From the NCBI GenBank assembly GCA_013433145.1, contig CM024187.1, forward strand, positions 18,465,826 to 18,529,825: 64,000 nucleotides of DNA, given 5' to 3'. The notes under the pieces were generated by a model, which did not search any database, was not told where the DNA came from, and saw only the letters and a list, made by a program, of their open reading frames with translations. Source of the stretch: Ascaris suum. Its lineage: Eukaryota > Nematoda > Chromadorea > Rhabditida > Ascarididae. Positions 12,801 through 42,915 of this stretch are shown here, piece after piece (positions within the stretch are counted from its first letter, which is position 1; each line of letters starts with the position of its first letter). The translations under genes were made by a program, and so were the position numbers.

Positions 12801-15239
12801 GTCCCTATTTGGAACTCTCGACCATGTCTCATATTGTAGTTATAGCTGGCATGTCTTTACAATCTTTTCAGCAACGTGGTCTGTCCTTTTGTGCACTACG
12901 CAACGATTATAACGTATTTGGAATGTAATCGCTACGTGAGGCTTATAAAAATGTTTTTATGAGTTTTTTGTGAATTTTTGGTTTCTTTGTGATCGCCGTT
13001 TTCATATCCTCTTGTTTTGTTATTGTCGTAGCTGTTGTTGTCGTTGTTTAATAGGACGTCGACATCAAGAAATTCTCGATTTAATTTCGTTAGGAAATTT
13101 ATTTCAATGTCCGAATGTTGTTTTGTTCAAAAGATTAAATCAAAAACCTTCTTTGCGTATTTCACCAAATCCAACAAAAGTGCCTGTCTCATTCGCCTGA
13201 ATGCTAGAAGCAAATGAAAACAATTCATCGTGATTTCTCGAATTTCTTCTCTTTTTATTTCTTATCCATCATTATATGAAGACAAATTTTATTGCTGTTT
13301 TGTATTTGGGTGCGACTTTCGATTTTCAGGTGCGACTTCACTGCTCCTTTCACATTGCAGCTCAATTTGTAAGTCGTTTTTGCCATAAATTCATGATCCT
13401 TACCACTTCTTTGCTCACAGTAATTCTCTCTGAACTTTGCCTGTTCTCCTGCTCTCCTACCGTCAACGAATTTAAAAGACAATTAGCGGCATGAACTTCT
13501 TTGACGCTTCGCTTTTCATACTGTGTAAAATCACATTACTTTTAAGCAATGCAAAGTACGACAGCAGAAGGAATTAGGGAAGACAAGACAACAGTGGCGT
13601 AGAGCTTAGTTAATCAGTTTAGGTGCGTAACGATACAGCTGATGCAATCTCAGAGGAGATGTTTCTACGAATCAATAGTGAAGAGACGCACTAGGAAGGT
13701 CGATGCGATGCTCAGTGTACCTCTTTTCGTTGAAAATGAGGAGAAATTACTGTTGAATTGGGAATGACAGCCGATACGAATATGCTAATCAAACACAACG
13801 GTGATTTAAAATTGATTATTCTGCAAGAAAAACGATGCAAACGGTTGTCTGCTGATGCATGTGACAGGCTTTTAAATTACACATCGGAAGCACAACGACC
13901 GCTGGAAGCATTGCACATTCGAGTGTAAAATTGACGGTAGATTGAGCACTCTAAAGGCGATTCTCTAGATTTCTGCAACAACAAAAGTAAGAAGTTGCAA
14001 AATAATAGCGGAGGCATTGAATTTCGAGTTATTCGATGAAAAAAAAGCTTAAGAGAATTTCAATTCGATGCTTCCAACTTGTATTCTCGTGACTCTTTTC
14101 GCTGATTACAAAAATTTCTGTTCTCTTTTCCCATTATTCATATATCTCATAGCATTTTGGAAATCCCCAATGAGTATTTTGCTCCTTATGCTGTGTATTG
14201 TGTCCAGAAGATCAAATCCTCGAGATTTCCAAGAAAGCCGCGCTTTACAACATCCCGCATAAGGTAAATGCCCGCTGGTATGCACTACATAAGTCGGTTG
14301 GATTTCACATGATGACAAACAACAACGTGACTATTGTAAAATGAGCATTCACTTGTAATACCTACGTTATCTCGGTTCTAGTAGAGGACCATCGAATGTC
14401 GCTTTTTTCGGTCTTTAAACTTACATTCTTTTGACTGTAGGGAGGACTTCTCGGGTTTGGTAAATTACAGTGCGTATTTGTGCGTCCAAGCAGTAACGGA
14501 TCTAACTTCATTTTTTGACCTCTCGAAGGGGTAAAGCTGCTCCTGGCTCGTCTGTAAGTGAAAAAAAAAAACACTTTCGAGCAGCACTTGCATGACCAGC
14601 CCGGATTCCTTCTCACTATCATAGAAGAGTTAAAGGGAAGTTATTATTTCATGACGTGTTGGAGATGATCATCGTCAGACCTTTATTGTGTTAACATTAG
14701 CGGTAAATATTTGAAGTTCAATGACCCAATGGAAGGAAATGGAAGGACAATACAGTAAAATGAATGAACATAAGGAACAAAGCGGATGCAAGAAATAACT
14801 CTCAAACGATGAGCGAAGCAGATTAGCAGCAATGCAGATTTATGGCTTTGTGAGGAATCATCGAACAATGAAGACTGTGGTATTCTTTTGACTCAGCTAC
14901 AAATCACACTGATATACGAGTGGCTTTGTAGTGGAACAAAGCGAAAACAGCGCATCTAAGTGACGTATTTTATGGAAGAGGCTGAAAGGTTCTGAAATTC
15001 TCATGGTCGGCTTACAGCAAACAAAGACAATTTCAACGAATACAGTATCAGAGGAATGACTTACTTTTTATAATACAGTAGTAAGTTGAAAATCACTCGT
15101 CGATATTTCAGTGGCTGCAACTCAAACCTTTGAAAGCGAGATTTGTACTCATGCACTTTTAATTGTCCCCAGCTTTCTCTAATGTAACAAGAGTATGTTT
15201 TCAGTAAGTTGCACGTCTGAATATAATGATATTAAAGGG
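9814..15239. other. No recognisable gene
   Basis: No conserved exon, RNA gene or mobile-element domain was recognised on either strand. A short stretch near 10.49-10.64 kb has balanced, coding-like codon use but no family resemblance. Confidence 0.5.
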
Positions 15240-16075
15240 TTATCTATAAACGATAGTATGTAAACAATCGGTAATAATATTCAAAACATTGATGCTGCAG
15301 AGGTCCGAATATACCTATTGCAACTACGAATGCCTTCTCCGATAACAGTGGGCAATTTTGGTCTCGGTAGAAATGCTTACAGACTTTCACACCGCGATCA
15401 CGAATACCAGTTATAGTGGGTGTAAGAAGTTGATTGTCTACACGTGGAGGAACTTTTATATGAAGAGCAATGTACATGTCTTGTGAAATGTCCAACGGCA
15501 AGTTTTTCAATGACCCACTAAAGCTATCAAGATCTCTCCGTGGTACGTTAAAGTCAATTTGGGGATCCGAATAATTTATCCACAGGTGGTCGGTTAATTT
15601 TCAGACAATCAGCGAATACTTTATAGTACCGATATTCCATTATAGGCAGCGTTAGTATACGTTATAAATAAATGGAACCCCGGAATACTTCATTGATGCA
15701 CACCGCTAATTATTGCTCTTTAATCCCTTTGAGAATGACTTTCCGAGTTCGACTTGAATGGTCCTCCCAGCAAGAAATGTTTCAATCCGCTTCAGCAGGT
15801 ACACAGTGACTCCACAGGCTTCTCGTTTCTGGCGCAGCTCTCTTTTATAACAGGCAACATCAAACGCCATCGCATAATTGGCATAAACCACTTCAGTCTG
15901 AGTTCCCTCATCCACAGCGGTAATTCAATCTCCCATTGACGAAATCAGCCGATGCACAGCAGATTGCCAGAAAAAACCCAAAGTGGACAGAGCTGATTAA
16001 ATTTTAAGTAAGCAAATGTTCGAGAACGGAGACTTTGATAATGATGTCCAGCATTCCAGAGACTAATAGCTTTTG
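15240..16075 (-). pseudogene. Decayed non-LTR retrotransposon reverse transcriptase (CR1/Jockey-like)
   Basis: Read on the - strand from 16,075 down, consecutive pieces resemble the reverse transcriptase of Jockey/CR1-type LINEs in the correct order. They are a GKxxExIIKxxxLxHL-like block (about 16,070-16,000, seen as DIIIKVSVLEHLLT), a QHGF-like block (HFGF), then LISSMGD followed by TAVDEGTQTEVV. Next come the palm motif YANYAMAFD (family YxDFxKAFD), LLKRIETFLAGRT, ISGVHQ (family SGVPQGS) and VFADCLKI (family FADD, so the catalytic Asp pair is damaged), and finally LPLDISQDMYIALHI. Several in-frame stops and at least two frameshifts separate the pieces, so it is dead. I saw neither the endonuclease domain nor the 3' end. 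Relationship is inferred from motif order, not from a search. Confidence 0.75.
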
Positions 16076-19000
16076 AATAGAGAGGCAATAAGTGCTATAT
16101 GATAGATCCCTCTCGAAAATAATAACTAAAACTTAAAAAATTGTACTCGAAGTACGTTTGATGAAATACGATGGTATGGTATCATTCCTAAACGAAGTTT
16201 TTCATCAAGCTTTTTCAATTCCTTTCTCGGTGGACTCATATTTCGGCAACCCACCGGAAAATTGGGTGTGAGGTTATCGTTCAGCTTGAAAACCACAAAA
16301 AATTTCCGCAAAGAGTTCGTTTTTGACACAATCATCTGTGGTGATAGTCTTTGCGGCACTCATATCAGTGAGTATTTAACGTTCCATTCATATATTTACA
16401 GAATCGTTTTACGTTTTACGGAGCGTAGAATACGTTTTTCTTGGCTTTTGCACATCTGGAACAGGCTATGTGATGGTATTTTGAAGATTTGCTAGCGACA
16501 GCCCAGCTATTAGTACTATACAGGAGGTGTTTCTTTGTTACTAACGACATGAACGACCAGGTGGTAGGTTTTTGGCATCTAGAACACCTTTGTCGACGAG
16601 TTGTTACATGGCGTTTATTTTTCTGCAATGAGCCTAGTAAATATCAGGTGTAAGCAAATAGTCATGTTAGGTAAGTCGTTCGGAGCATCTCAATCAACAT
16701 CTTAATTACTTTTAACTTTTATAAGTTATTTTGTAACACCTTACAGCAGTTTAAAGTCTACTGCCCAAGCTCGTCAAGTAAAATTGTACTTTCGTTACCT
16801 ATGAGGATTAAACAAATAATTCCCTAGAGCTCCTCATGGTCGAGCGACGTGACGCTTTCTGACACACCTGAGAAATCTAACTCAATAGTCGATGAAGCTG
16901 AATTAAAATATGTGGAGTTCCTTAAAGCCAGAGGTGACATGCCTACGAGCTCGGTTAGTGACGAATAAACTCCCAGCACGATTCCGCATCCGTCTTTTAA
17001 TGACATGTGTGCAAATTGTAGCTTACAGAGGCTGAAAAATTATGTGAAACACTTTTGAATAACTTTCATTACAAATTTGTTCTTTCATTATTTAAGCTTC
17101 CAGCTGAAGCTTTATTCATTGCAAGACATCCCGATAGTGGAAAAAAGTGCGCATTCGGCAGAGTTAACGTTGTCGTCGCCGTGTCAGAAGCATGCGTGGC
17201 GAGGCCGCCTTACAGGAGTAGACGTAGCCATGGAACGGCGAATCGTCGGCCATCGATGCACTTTTTTCTTTCTTTATTAAAGCTTTAGTTCCACATTCAC
17301 TCAAATGTAATGTCAACATTACCTGTGCAATGTGCATCCCTCAACTTCACAATAGTAAAAATAGTACAACACGCAGTCGAATGATGCCGTTTTCTGGAGG
17401 GCATTGCATTCGACGGCACCCGCAGTTAATAAATGCTGTAGGTGAAGATGACTGCTAAACACTGCACCTGGATGAAATGAAAGCGTGGAGAAATAGCTCA
17501 CAACAAGATTCGATCATTCCACGTTTTTCTCCTTTTAGTACGGTAAACGACACGTTGCATTTCAAAGCGTGGTAAGAAAACGTGGTAAGAACGTGGTAAG
17601 ATACGCTTTCCCCTATGGTTGAGGGAAGTTCCGCGGTAAGGTCTGCTCCCCTTCCCTTCCTCCATCAAATTTTCGGAAAGGAACTGTGACAGGGGCCACA
17701 CGCGTGGTGCCTCCGCTATTTCTGCCACGCATGACAAAACGTAGCCAAGCCAACTGGAAAGTCGACACTAAGTGGCTGAACGAGGCAACGTCTATCGCTG
17801 AGTCGGGATAACTGTCACGTGTGTGAGCCTGACCAATCGTTTCAGTTTTCGCAACCTTCCTCGCCTAGTGACGTTTTCTTATGCATTGTCAAGGTCACGC
17901 TTTCCCATCCGGCGCAGCCTAGCCGGGCTTTCCCATGTTGGACCAAGTTGAAGCGGGGGCTATATGTGAGGGCCAAGCTGGCTTCTCCTTCTTCTCAAGC
18001 TTCAAATCTTTGAACTGCATGGGAACTGCTTTTAAAAAACGATACGAACGTGGCCAAACTAGAGCTCCGCTACTAAAGTGGAGCTGTATTTATCGGCAAA
18101 ACGAACTCTGAACCGACTGTTTGATCTTTCGGTACCTTTTTGTTCGACGTGAACTTTTTCACGATTCGGCTGTCTCAGCACGCTTCTGTGATCGTCTCAA
18201 TGGATTGGGGTCTTGCTGTATCGGTGGCTGGTAGATACATAAGGTTAGGTGTCGATGTTGGGAAATGAGTTCGAAGGTGTTGTTTTACACCTGCGATGTG
18301 CACTATTGTTTGTTAAGGTTGTAATCATTGCTCGTTTTATGTGCTTTGTAAGGCTATAGCCCGATTGTTGGCATCCTTTATAGAAGCGGGTTTCATGTAT
18401 CTCTGTGTACACACGTTATGCGTCTGTCAAGCCGGGAGACCTAGTGCTGCTTCTGCATTCTTATTCAGCTTTACCTTGTTGGCGTTTCAGGTATTATGCA
18501 GAGTAGATCAAAACGTTTCATTGCTGGAGAACTAAAAATTTTTGTTCGGAGTGATAATTAAGTGAGGTTTCTTTGGCCGTCCGTACTCGTATTCACAGTG
18601 TTATCTGTTTCTGAAAAAACCGGAAATTGCAGATTTTCCTGTCGTTCCGGTCGACGTTCAGCAGGAACACTTTTGAAAGATTTGATAATTGGATTTCAGC
18701 TCGTCGATAAGAGTTTGTGGTACTGCGAAACTTTTTATTCAAATCACATGAAAAATATGAAACGCAGTAAGCGGCAAGTTTATCGCAATAAAATCTCCGG
18801 GTTATTAATTTTTAAACGCTCGAAGTAGGCGTTACTTTTATTCGCAAAACTTTTCATATAGAATTGCTGACGAGTTATTGACAGGTAACGTTGTTTGGGG
18901 TTTTATGGTGCAGAAAAGAGGCATGTTAGAGCGGGTTTTTCATCACAGTGGGAACTTAAATTCCGCCCAAAGATTTCAACAGATGAGAAAGGGGTGTTCA

Positions 19001-19982
19001 CTCGAAGCGTTACGGTGTTCAGTGGCTTCACCAGATATCACTTCATCGCTTCCTTCTATGTCCACTTTCCCAGTTAGTAATGTTCCCCTGCCGAATTTTT
19101 GTTGTGATCTCAATTTTTATGCTAATATCACAGGTGTGCTAAAAATTATCGAAATAAAAAACTCAAAGAGGGGAAATATGAAATGGTTCTCACTCTTTGT
19201 GTACTTTTTAGTGAATCAATGGTTTATGAAGTTATAAAACACAAAATTATTGTTCCATAAATTAAACCTAACCAACAGGTCACACCAACAATGATATCAC
19301 CATGTTTCTAATGTAAAAGTTTAGCTAATCCAACCGATTTTGATAATCTATGTGGTATTACAATATTAGCTCGGTTGGTGTCGGATTTTGCCTATTATTA
19401 ACAGTTTTCCTTCCAGGTTGCCTTTTTTTTGTTTTTCCGCTGTTATGGAAACCTTACCAGTAGGTAACATTACCGGAACCAGATCAGCATGCTTTTATAT
19501 GGCGAGAACAATCCAACCTGTTTGTCAGAGATATACCACGTGATGTTCGAAGTAAGCGCAAGTCATTTGCAAGCGGTTTAATGTTTTACCGTTTTATGCC
19601 GAAGTCTGTGTCAATGCTTGGGCATATTCATTAGTTTCGACTTGGGAGTGGTATTGGAAGATTTGCTGCCTGCATTTTCGACCAGATTTTCTAGCTGAAC
19701 GTCGAAGTGATGCGCCAACGTCCAAAAAAGTTATGAGCACTTAAGTGTCCATGAAAATACGATTTGCAACCGGTAAGATTGTGTTTTTACATTGGTCTAA
19801 TCGCAGCTTACAAGCAGTCATATTGGAAAAAACCCGTCTTTTATAGAAAATTAGATTGCTTACCTTTCATCGTTCTTTGCAATCTGCAGTACTTGGCTCC
19901 GAGATTGTAGCACATATGAGCTATAGTTCACATAGAACTTCACCAGCAATATGAGCAAGGTTATAATAGCGCGTTATTAAGT
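16076..19982. other. No recognisable gene
   Basis: Short open frames occur on both strands without domains or motifs I can name. No tRNA- or rRNA-like structure was seen. Confidence 0.5.
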
Positions 19983-20012
19983 CACACCTCACCTTATTTG
20001 AGGTGAGGTGTG
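19983..20012. repeat. Perfect 12-bp inverted repeat (hairpin)
   Basis: CACACCTCACCT is followed by the 6-nt loop TATTTG and its exact reverse complement AGGTGAGGTGTG. It would form a strong hairpin in DNA or RNA. The stem is too short for a typical pre-miRNA. Confidence 0.9.
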
Positions 20013-20164
20013 GCGTTCTTACACTAGAGCGATAAGCCGATACTGTTTCGACAAGGGTATTGAAACGACATAATGAGACGTTTGATGAACTGTACCCATC
20101 GTTGTGCGCTGAATTCTTGTGAGCGCAAGTATCGATTATCTTGTGTTTTGATTGCATTGCTGAC

Positions 20165-20326
20165 CTACTGGGAACATGGGTGACCAAATGGTTGATCCAT
20201 CCGAGCATGACACGAAGGTTTGAGTTAAGCCTGTTCGCCAGCTTACTGTAGCGATCGAAGTAGATCTTCGAGAATCCATTGCTGAAACACTTGACATCGT
20301 CGTGATAACACAGCTGGTGGGTAGCA
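20165..20326 (-). CDS. Possible isolated exon of an unknown protein
   Basis: On the - strand this 162-nt stretch can be bounded by an acceptor (AAATGCAG) and a donor (AG/GTCAGC). It is open for 53 full codons, with many C/G-ending codons typical of expressed nematode genes. It contains KCFSNGFSKIYFDRYSKLAN and then RVMLGWINHLV. I do not recognise the family, and found no neighbouring exon with a compatible phase, so it could be a chance frame, a gene remnant or a piece of a transposon. Confidence 0.22.
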
Positions 20327-20464
20327 CTGCATTTGTAAGAAATAGGCTGTTAAAAGCTACTGCAGATTTGCGCGTTTACCGTGAAATCTGCAAGTAGCGA
20401 GCACGGCAACATCATAGCCGCTTTGACGACTGTGAGGTATCTGAGAAATCGCCACAAAATCGGC

Positions 20465-20498
20465 AAACTTTGGGTACCGATCTTGGTACCCAAAGTTT
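20465..20498. repeat. Perfect 14-bp inverted repeat (hairpin)
   Basis: AAACTTTGGGTACC, the 6-nt loop GATCTT, then the exact complement GGTACCCAAAGTTT. It lies about 450 bp from a second perfect hairpin of the same design (a 6-nt loop). No CTRR terminus follows, which argues against a Helitron 3' end. Confidence 0.9.
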
Positions 20499-23170
20499 TA
20501 CCTACTCTTTATTACTCATATCTCAGGTAGAGTTCGGAGCCTTTCAAAAGAAGAAAGCGTTGTTGAGCTTCAGCATATTTTGAAATATAATGTGCAACCA
20601 AGCTTCTAACCTGCTACGTTTTTATACGTAATAAAAAGAAAGTTTTATATTTGTTCAGAAATTCGTTGCCATTTTTTACATTCGATTTCCTCTCCTAGGC
20701 AACAAGCGATGCATCTGCTTTTTTTGTTCGGCGTTAACGACATCAGTTAAACAGATTCACTGAGTGTATGTTGTGTGTTGTGTTCGATTGTGCACGCTTA
20801 GCGTTGCCTTAAATTACCGTCGCGATCGCCGATGAAGATTGCAATTTCATTCGAGGAGAGCCGAGCGGCATTCAGCCATTCTTATGCGTATTTATATTGC
20901 ACTCCGAACTCACCAAGCTTAATTCTCTTTGTTTACCGCCACGTGTTTCCACAGAAACCTTTTCCACAGAACCTGGAGCAATAAACTTTGAGTTGGTTTA
21001 CTCGTTTATTCGAAACGGTTGCGCTTGTTTAAATTTAGCTTGATCATTTCATCGACTGATAAGTTTTGATAGTTTCCTCTGATTTTGGGTTTACTAGTTA
21101 AGGATTTTTGGAAGTGTTATCACTCTCGTATCTAACTTCAACCGCCAGACTTGTAATGCTTCAATAGCTAGACTTGGGATTGGGGATACCGATGAATAAT
21201 ATTGGATTGTATGTGATCTTATAGGTTGTTTTCTTACCTTTTACATTATTTGGGGAATGGATTGTATGCTTTTTTTTCTGCACAAAACAATTTGGTATAA
21301 ACCGATCGTACTTAATCTACGTGCAGACGTTGATAGCTGTTGACTGTACAGTGGTAATATCTCAATATATATGAATGCAAAAGCCCATCTCACATAAGTG
21401 CTGTTGGAACGCTTCTTTGTTAATTTTTGTTGCTTACTTTTCTGTGATGTGTTTCTCGTTTCGATATAAAATATTCGGTTGTTATTTCGTCTTTACTCGA
21501 TGCTTGTTAAATGTCTCCACTTTACTGCTGCAAGCATCGCAAATATTGGATGACCAACACAGATGACCCTTACAAAACGCATTGTCATTTTCGACCAAAT
21601 TAGTACGTAGATCATCATTTTCGTTTTCCTTGGATGATCATTTTTGACCAGTGACCTCAATTCCATTCAAATTGACTGCAGTACGTTTATACAGTAGTGC
21701 AGCAGGAGGAGCAAAGAAAAATGTGGATAGCGTAAACAGCTACTGTGCGCACGTAGCCATGAAGTGTTTGGATTATGCTTGTGCTCTCGGATGTTGTGTT
21801 GATTGTTTCTTTTTTGGTCATCCGGTGTTCTGTTTCTGATCTTAAGGTGGGTCTCTTTGATACTTTAGGTTGTATACAACAAAACCTTCAGATGGCTCCA
21901 TTTATGGATCAGCTGAGCCAGTTCCCTCATTAATTGCGTTTAGCCTAAAACCTCTTTATTTTCCCATAAAATGCTGTTTCTCATTTTTGGGATGCTTTTT
22001 TTCCTACACAGTAATTTTTTCTTAAATAAAAAACACTTCTTTTCACGTGTCCAGTAATCCAGTAATAATTTGGTAAATTTTAAATCGCATAGTTTTCTGC
22101 ATCGGTTGCTTCTTTATTGTTCCTTTTTTAATGTTTATTTCGTTTATTTTAGCATCCTCGAAAACCTATGATGCGCTCACTGACTGTTATCAGGGCAGAA
22201 ATTATTTTTAATTTTGCATATCTGGCTTTATGGCTGCAAGGTTGGATTTAGATGCTTCGTAGGTGGAGAATGCGTCCTCCTTTCTTAATGCCGATAAAAC
22301 CTTGAAAGACGCTGTTTCTTGTTCCTCTAATAAAGTCATTTTTCCCTCTCGTGGAACTTAGCATCAATTGATCGCTGCAGATGACGCGCTATGTGCTGCG
22401 CTTCGATGTTTAGACGCATCTTTTTCATTCGTAATTCTACATGCTTCTTCGCAACCATTTCCCATCATGCTAGGTCGCAGAGATTTGTCTTCATTTTGGG
22501 TATAATAGGTTCATCGAATTTTTGTTTACTTTCTGTTAGTTCCTCTGAGAACAAATAAATAAATGTCTTTTGGGTAGTAATATTTTACTATTTCAATTCG
22601 ACAGTCATTTTGTTGCTGAGGAAAAATTTGATGCTGTAATAAATTTACGCAAAAATGATCATATATTTAGTACTACAGAAAACTAAAGGGCAACACTGCA
22701 CTAGATGAGGTGGACATTCAGACTGATGCAGAAAGAATCGTGCAATACAACGGAGAACAGTAACCATAAGTTGTTGTTTTACAGTCGGTAATTAGGTTGT
22801 TACAAGGCACAGTCAAATGGCATGTGTATCAAAACTTTATAATAAAATGCTAGCACATGTTATGCTAACGTCCATCGATCATTTACACAAAGACGCTATT
22901 GTGCACTCATTGATTCTTGTTGAACTAAATTGTTCGATGTATTTGAGACATCCTTCACCTTTATTACATTTATTTGTCCGTGTAAATTTCTTTCATCAAC
23001 CGAAAAATAAGATCGCAATGGTATGTATGTCGCTTCTAATTCTCGCATGTGCAGATGCGTAATGATAAAAGTATATAAGATCACTTCGTCGGAGCAGTTT
23101 TTGTTTTAGTTTGCGCCGTTTCGAGTGTGGATTAGCCCATTTTGAAGTAGTGCTTAAGAAGCGTGACGAA
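20499..23170. other. Upstream region of the AP-1 gamma gene, no recognisable coding
   Basis: T-rich DNA with no conserved exon. It should contain the promoter of the downstream gene, but I cannot point to a specific element except the candidate leader acceptor just before the first exon. Confidence 0.5.
23101..23109 (+). promoter_or_regulatory. Candidate spliced-leader acceptor upstream of AP-1 gamma
   Basis: TTGTTTTAG, about 60 nt before the ATG at 23,171, is a plausible acceptor for nematode trans-splicing of a spliced leader. This is an inference from position and composition only. Confidence 0.3.
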
Positions 23171-41032
<17,862 letters not shown>

Positions 41033-42202
41033 AGAGACAAAGAACGTGACCTTACGAATAGTCGGGTCATGCTTGAAGTGTGTCCTTTGTGTGGGTGTAT
41101 GCTTGTTGGTTGTTGTTATCCTCTACCTTCTTCTACTGCTCATTTTTGAGTGGAACCGTTCCATTGACGATTTTCAAGATATGCGGCGTGTAGGAGTCGC
41201 CGAATATGAGATGTTAATGGCTTGTTTACTGGGCATGTGATGAGACAAAAGCAACCCGGCCAGCTTAAGGCAATTTAAGTTTCTCTATGTGAATCTAGGC
41301 GATCGTTTCCTGTACTGTATAATCTTATTGCTGGTTGGTAATCGGAGAATAGACAGAGTACCACCTTTCACCACATAGAGCATTGGGCGCCTTCTTAGTT
41401 GGTAGTCATCTCAAACGGTTCTTAAAACGTACTCATATTTGACGTTATGGTTACATGAGATCCTTTTTTAATGAGGACGACTGCTTGTGATCGCAGTGAA
41501 AAGCAGTCTTTGGAATAGGAGTTAGATTGCTTTTAAAACTATGGGGGCTAGTTCTTGAACAAATGACTAGCTAATGCGTGAGGTTTTTGGAATATTGGTA
41601 GCCTTTTGGAAGGGATAGCTAGGAAGGGATCGACTGCAAACTTCGTCTTTCTAGATGCCCCAGAGATGTTCTTCAATTGCCGTTTATTTCCGACTTGTTA
41701 ATGTTGTGTTGTTTGAATTCTACTTCAATGCGTATCCATATATTTTTGTGATGTTTTTGCTGGTGAGGTTAGCGAACTCTTTAGAGAGGCAGCATAGCGG
41801 ATTGGGACATGTTGTTCGTCTTTTGCATAGCGAAAAACCCTTTTCCACTTGGCGAGGATAAAATTTGTTAATATTCTGTTTGAAGTGTTTTTTTAACTCC
41901 ATAGGAGCATTCCTTATATAAAACGTTTGTTAGACTGAGTGAAAACTGCTTCCGTTTAAAAATTCGTTCGCCTCAGAAACAATAGAAGTGGGAAACGTTT
42001 CATTTGCTTTTCACAGTTGCTCTTCATAAACGCAGTTTTATGGGCGATCGCCTGTGAAAGATGTATTTTGTGTTAATTTATTCCACCTGTGCACTTCACT
42101 TTAATCTTTGCTGTTCGTTGGATCATCCGAATGGTTGCGTGTTTTCATGGTGGTCAGTTGTGATAAAGTACGTTTTTTTCCCGCCTGCTCGTCTCTTGTT
42201 TT

Positions 42203-42265
42203 GTGATTTGTGTACATGTGTGTGTATGCGTGGATATGTGTGTGCGTGTGTATGTGCGTATATGG
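42203..42265 (+). repeat. TG-rich imperfect dinucleotide tract
   Basis: Interrupted TG/TATG repeats (GTGTGTATGCGTGGATATGT and similar). Simple-sequence DNA. Confidence 0.7.
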
Positions 42266-42815
42266 GAGCGAGTGGATTTTTCAGTTATTTGGCAGCTTTT
42301 TTATTCCTCTTCTTTTCCCACTTTCAGCTTTTCACGTCCCCGTGTTTCCAGCGTGACGTTTGTCGATATCATATAAGTCAGCTTTGCACTTGGAAAGCGT
42401 TTGATGTGTCTCGCGTGATCTTTTGTTTGTGAGGAGTCAGATAATATGAATTTCTTTTACGGGAACGAATTCGGGAATCGTTTGTCCACCACTTATTGAG
42501 CCGTCCACTAATTTTATTGCAAGGTTGTTTTTGATGTTTCTTTGTTCACCTTCAAGCTTCACTGCACATCGATTCACTTTCTGTGCCGTCTGCATTTTAC
42601 ATACAGCTTCTTTAGGAAAGGGATGTGCCAGTCGTATTCTCATTCAGTTTATGCGATCGGCTTGATGGTCTCTTGACCAACACGGCAAAACGTGTCATAT
42701 TGGGATTGTTCTAGCGTTGTGATGCCACATCTAGGGTTATTCGATTTCTGCTGTGTCAGTTCGATTGATTTGAGTTCTGTTTATTTCTAACATTGTGTTG
42801 TTTGAAATCCTCTTT

Positions 42816-42825
42816 TATATATATA

Positions 42826-42911
<86 letters not shown>
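42816..42911. repeat. (TA)n microsatellite, about 96 bp
   Basis: Nearly pure alternating TA with a single phase break at about 42,832. It is self-complementary, so it could extrude as a cruciform and is likely to vary in length between individuals. Confidence 0.97.

Positions 42912-42915
<4 letters not shown>

Noticed and set aside
20465..20510. Helitron 3' end
   Set aside because: A terminal hairpin is present, but no CTRR follows within about 15 nt and no 5' TC end or Rep/helicase sequence was seen.
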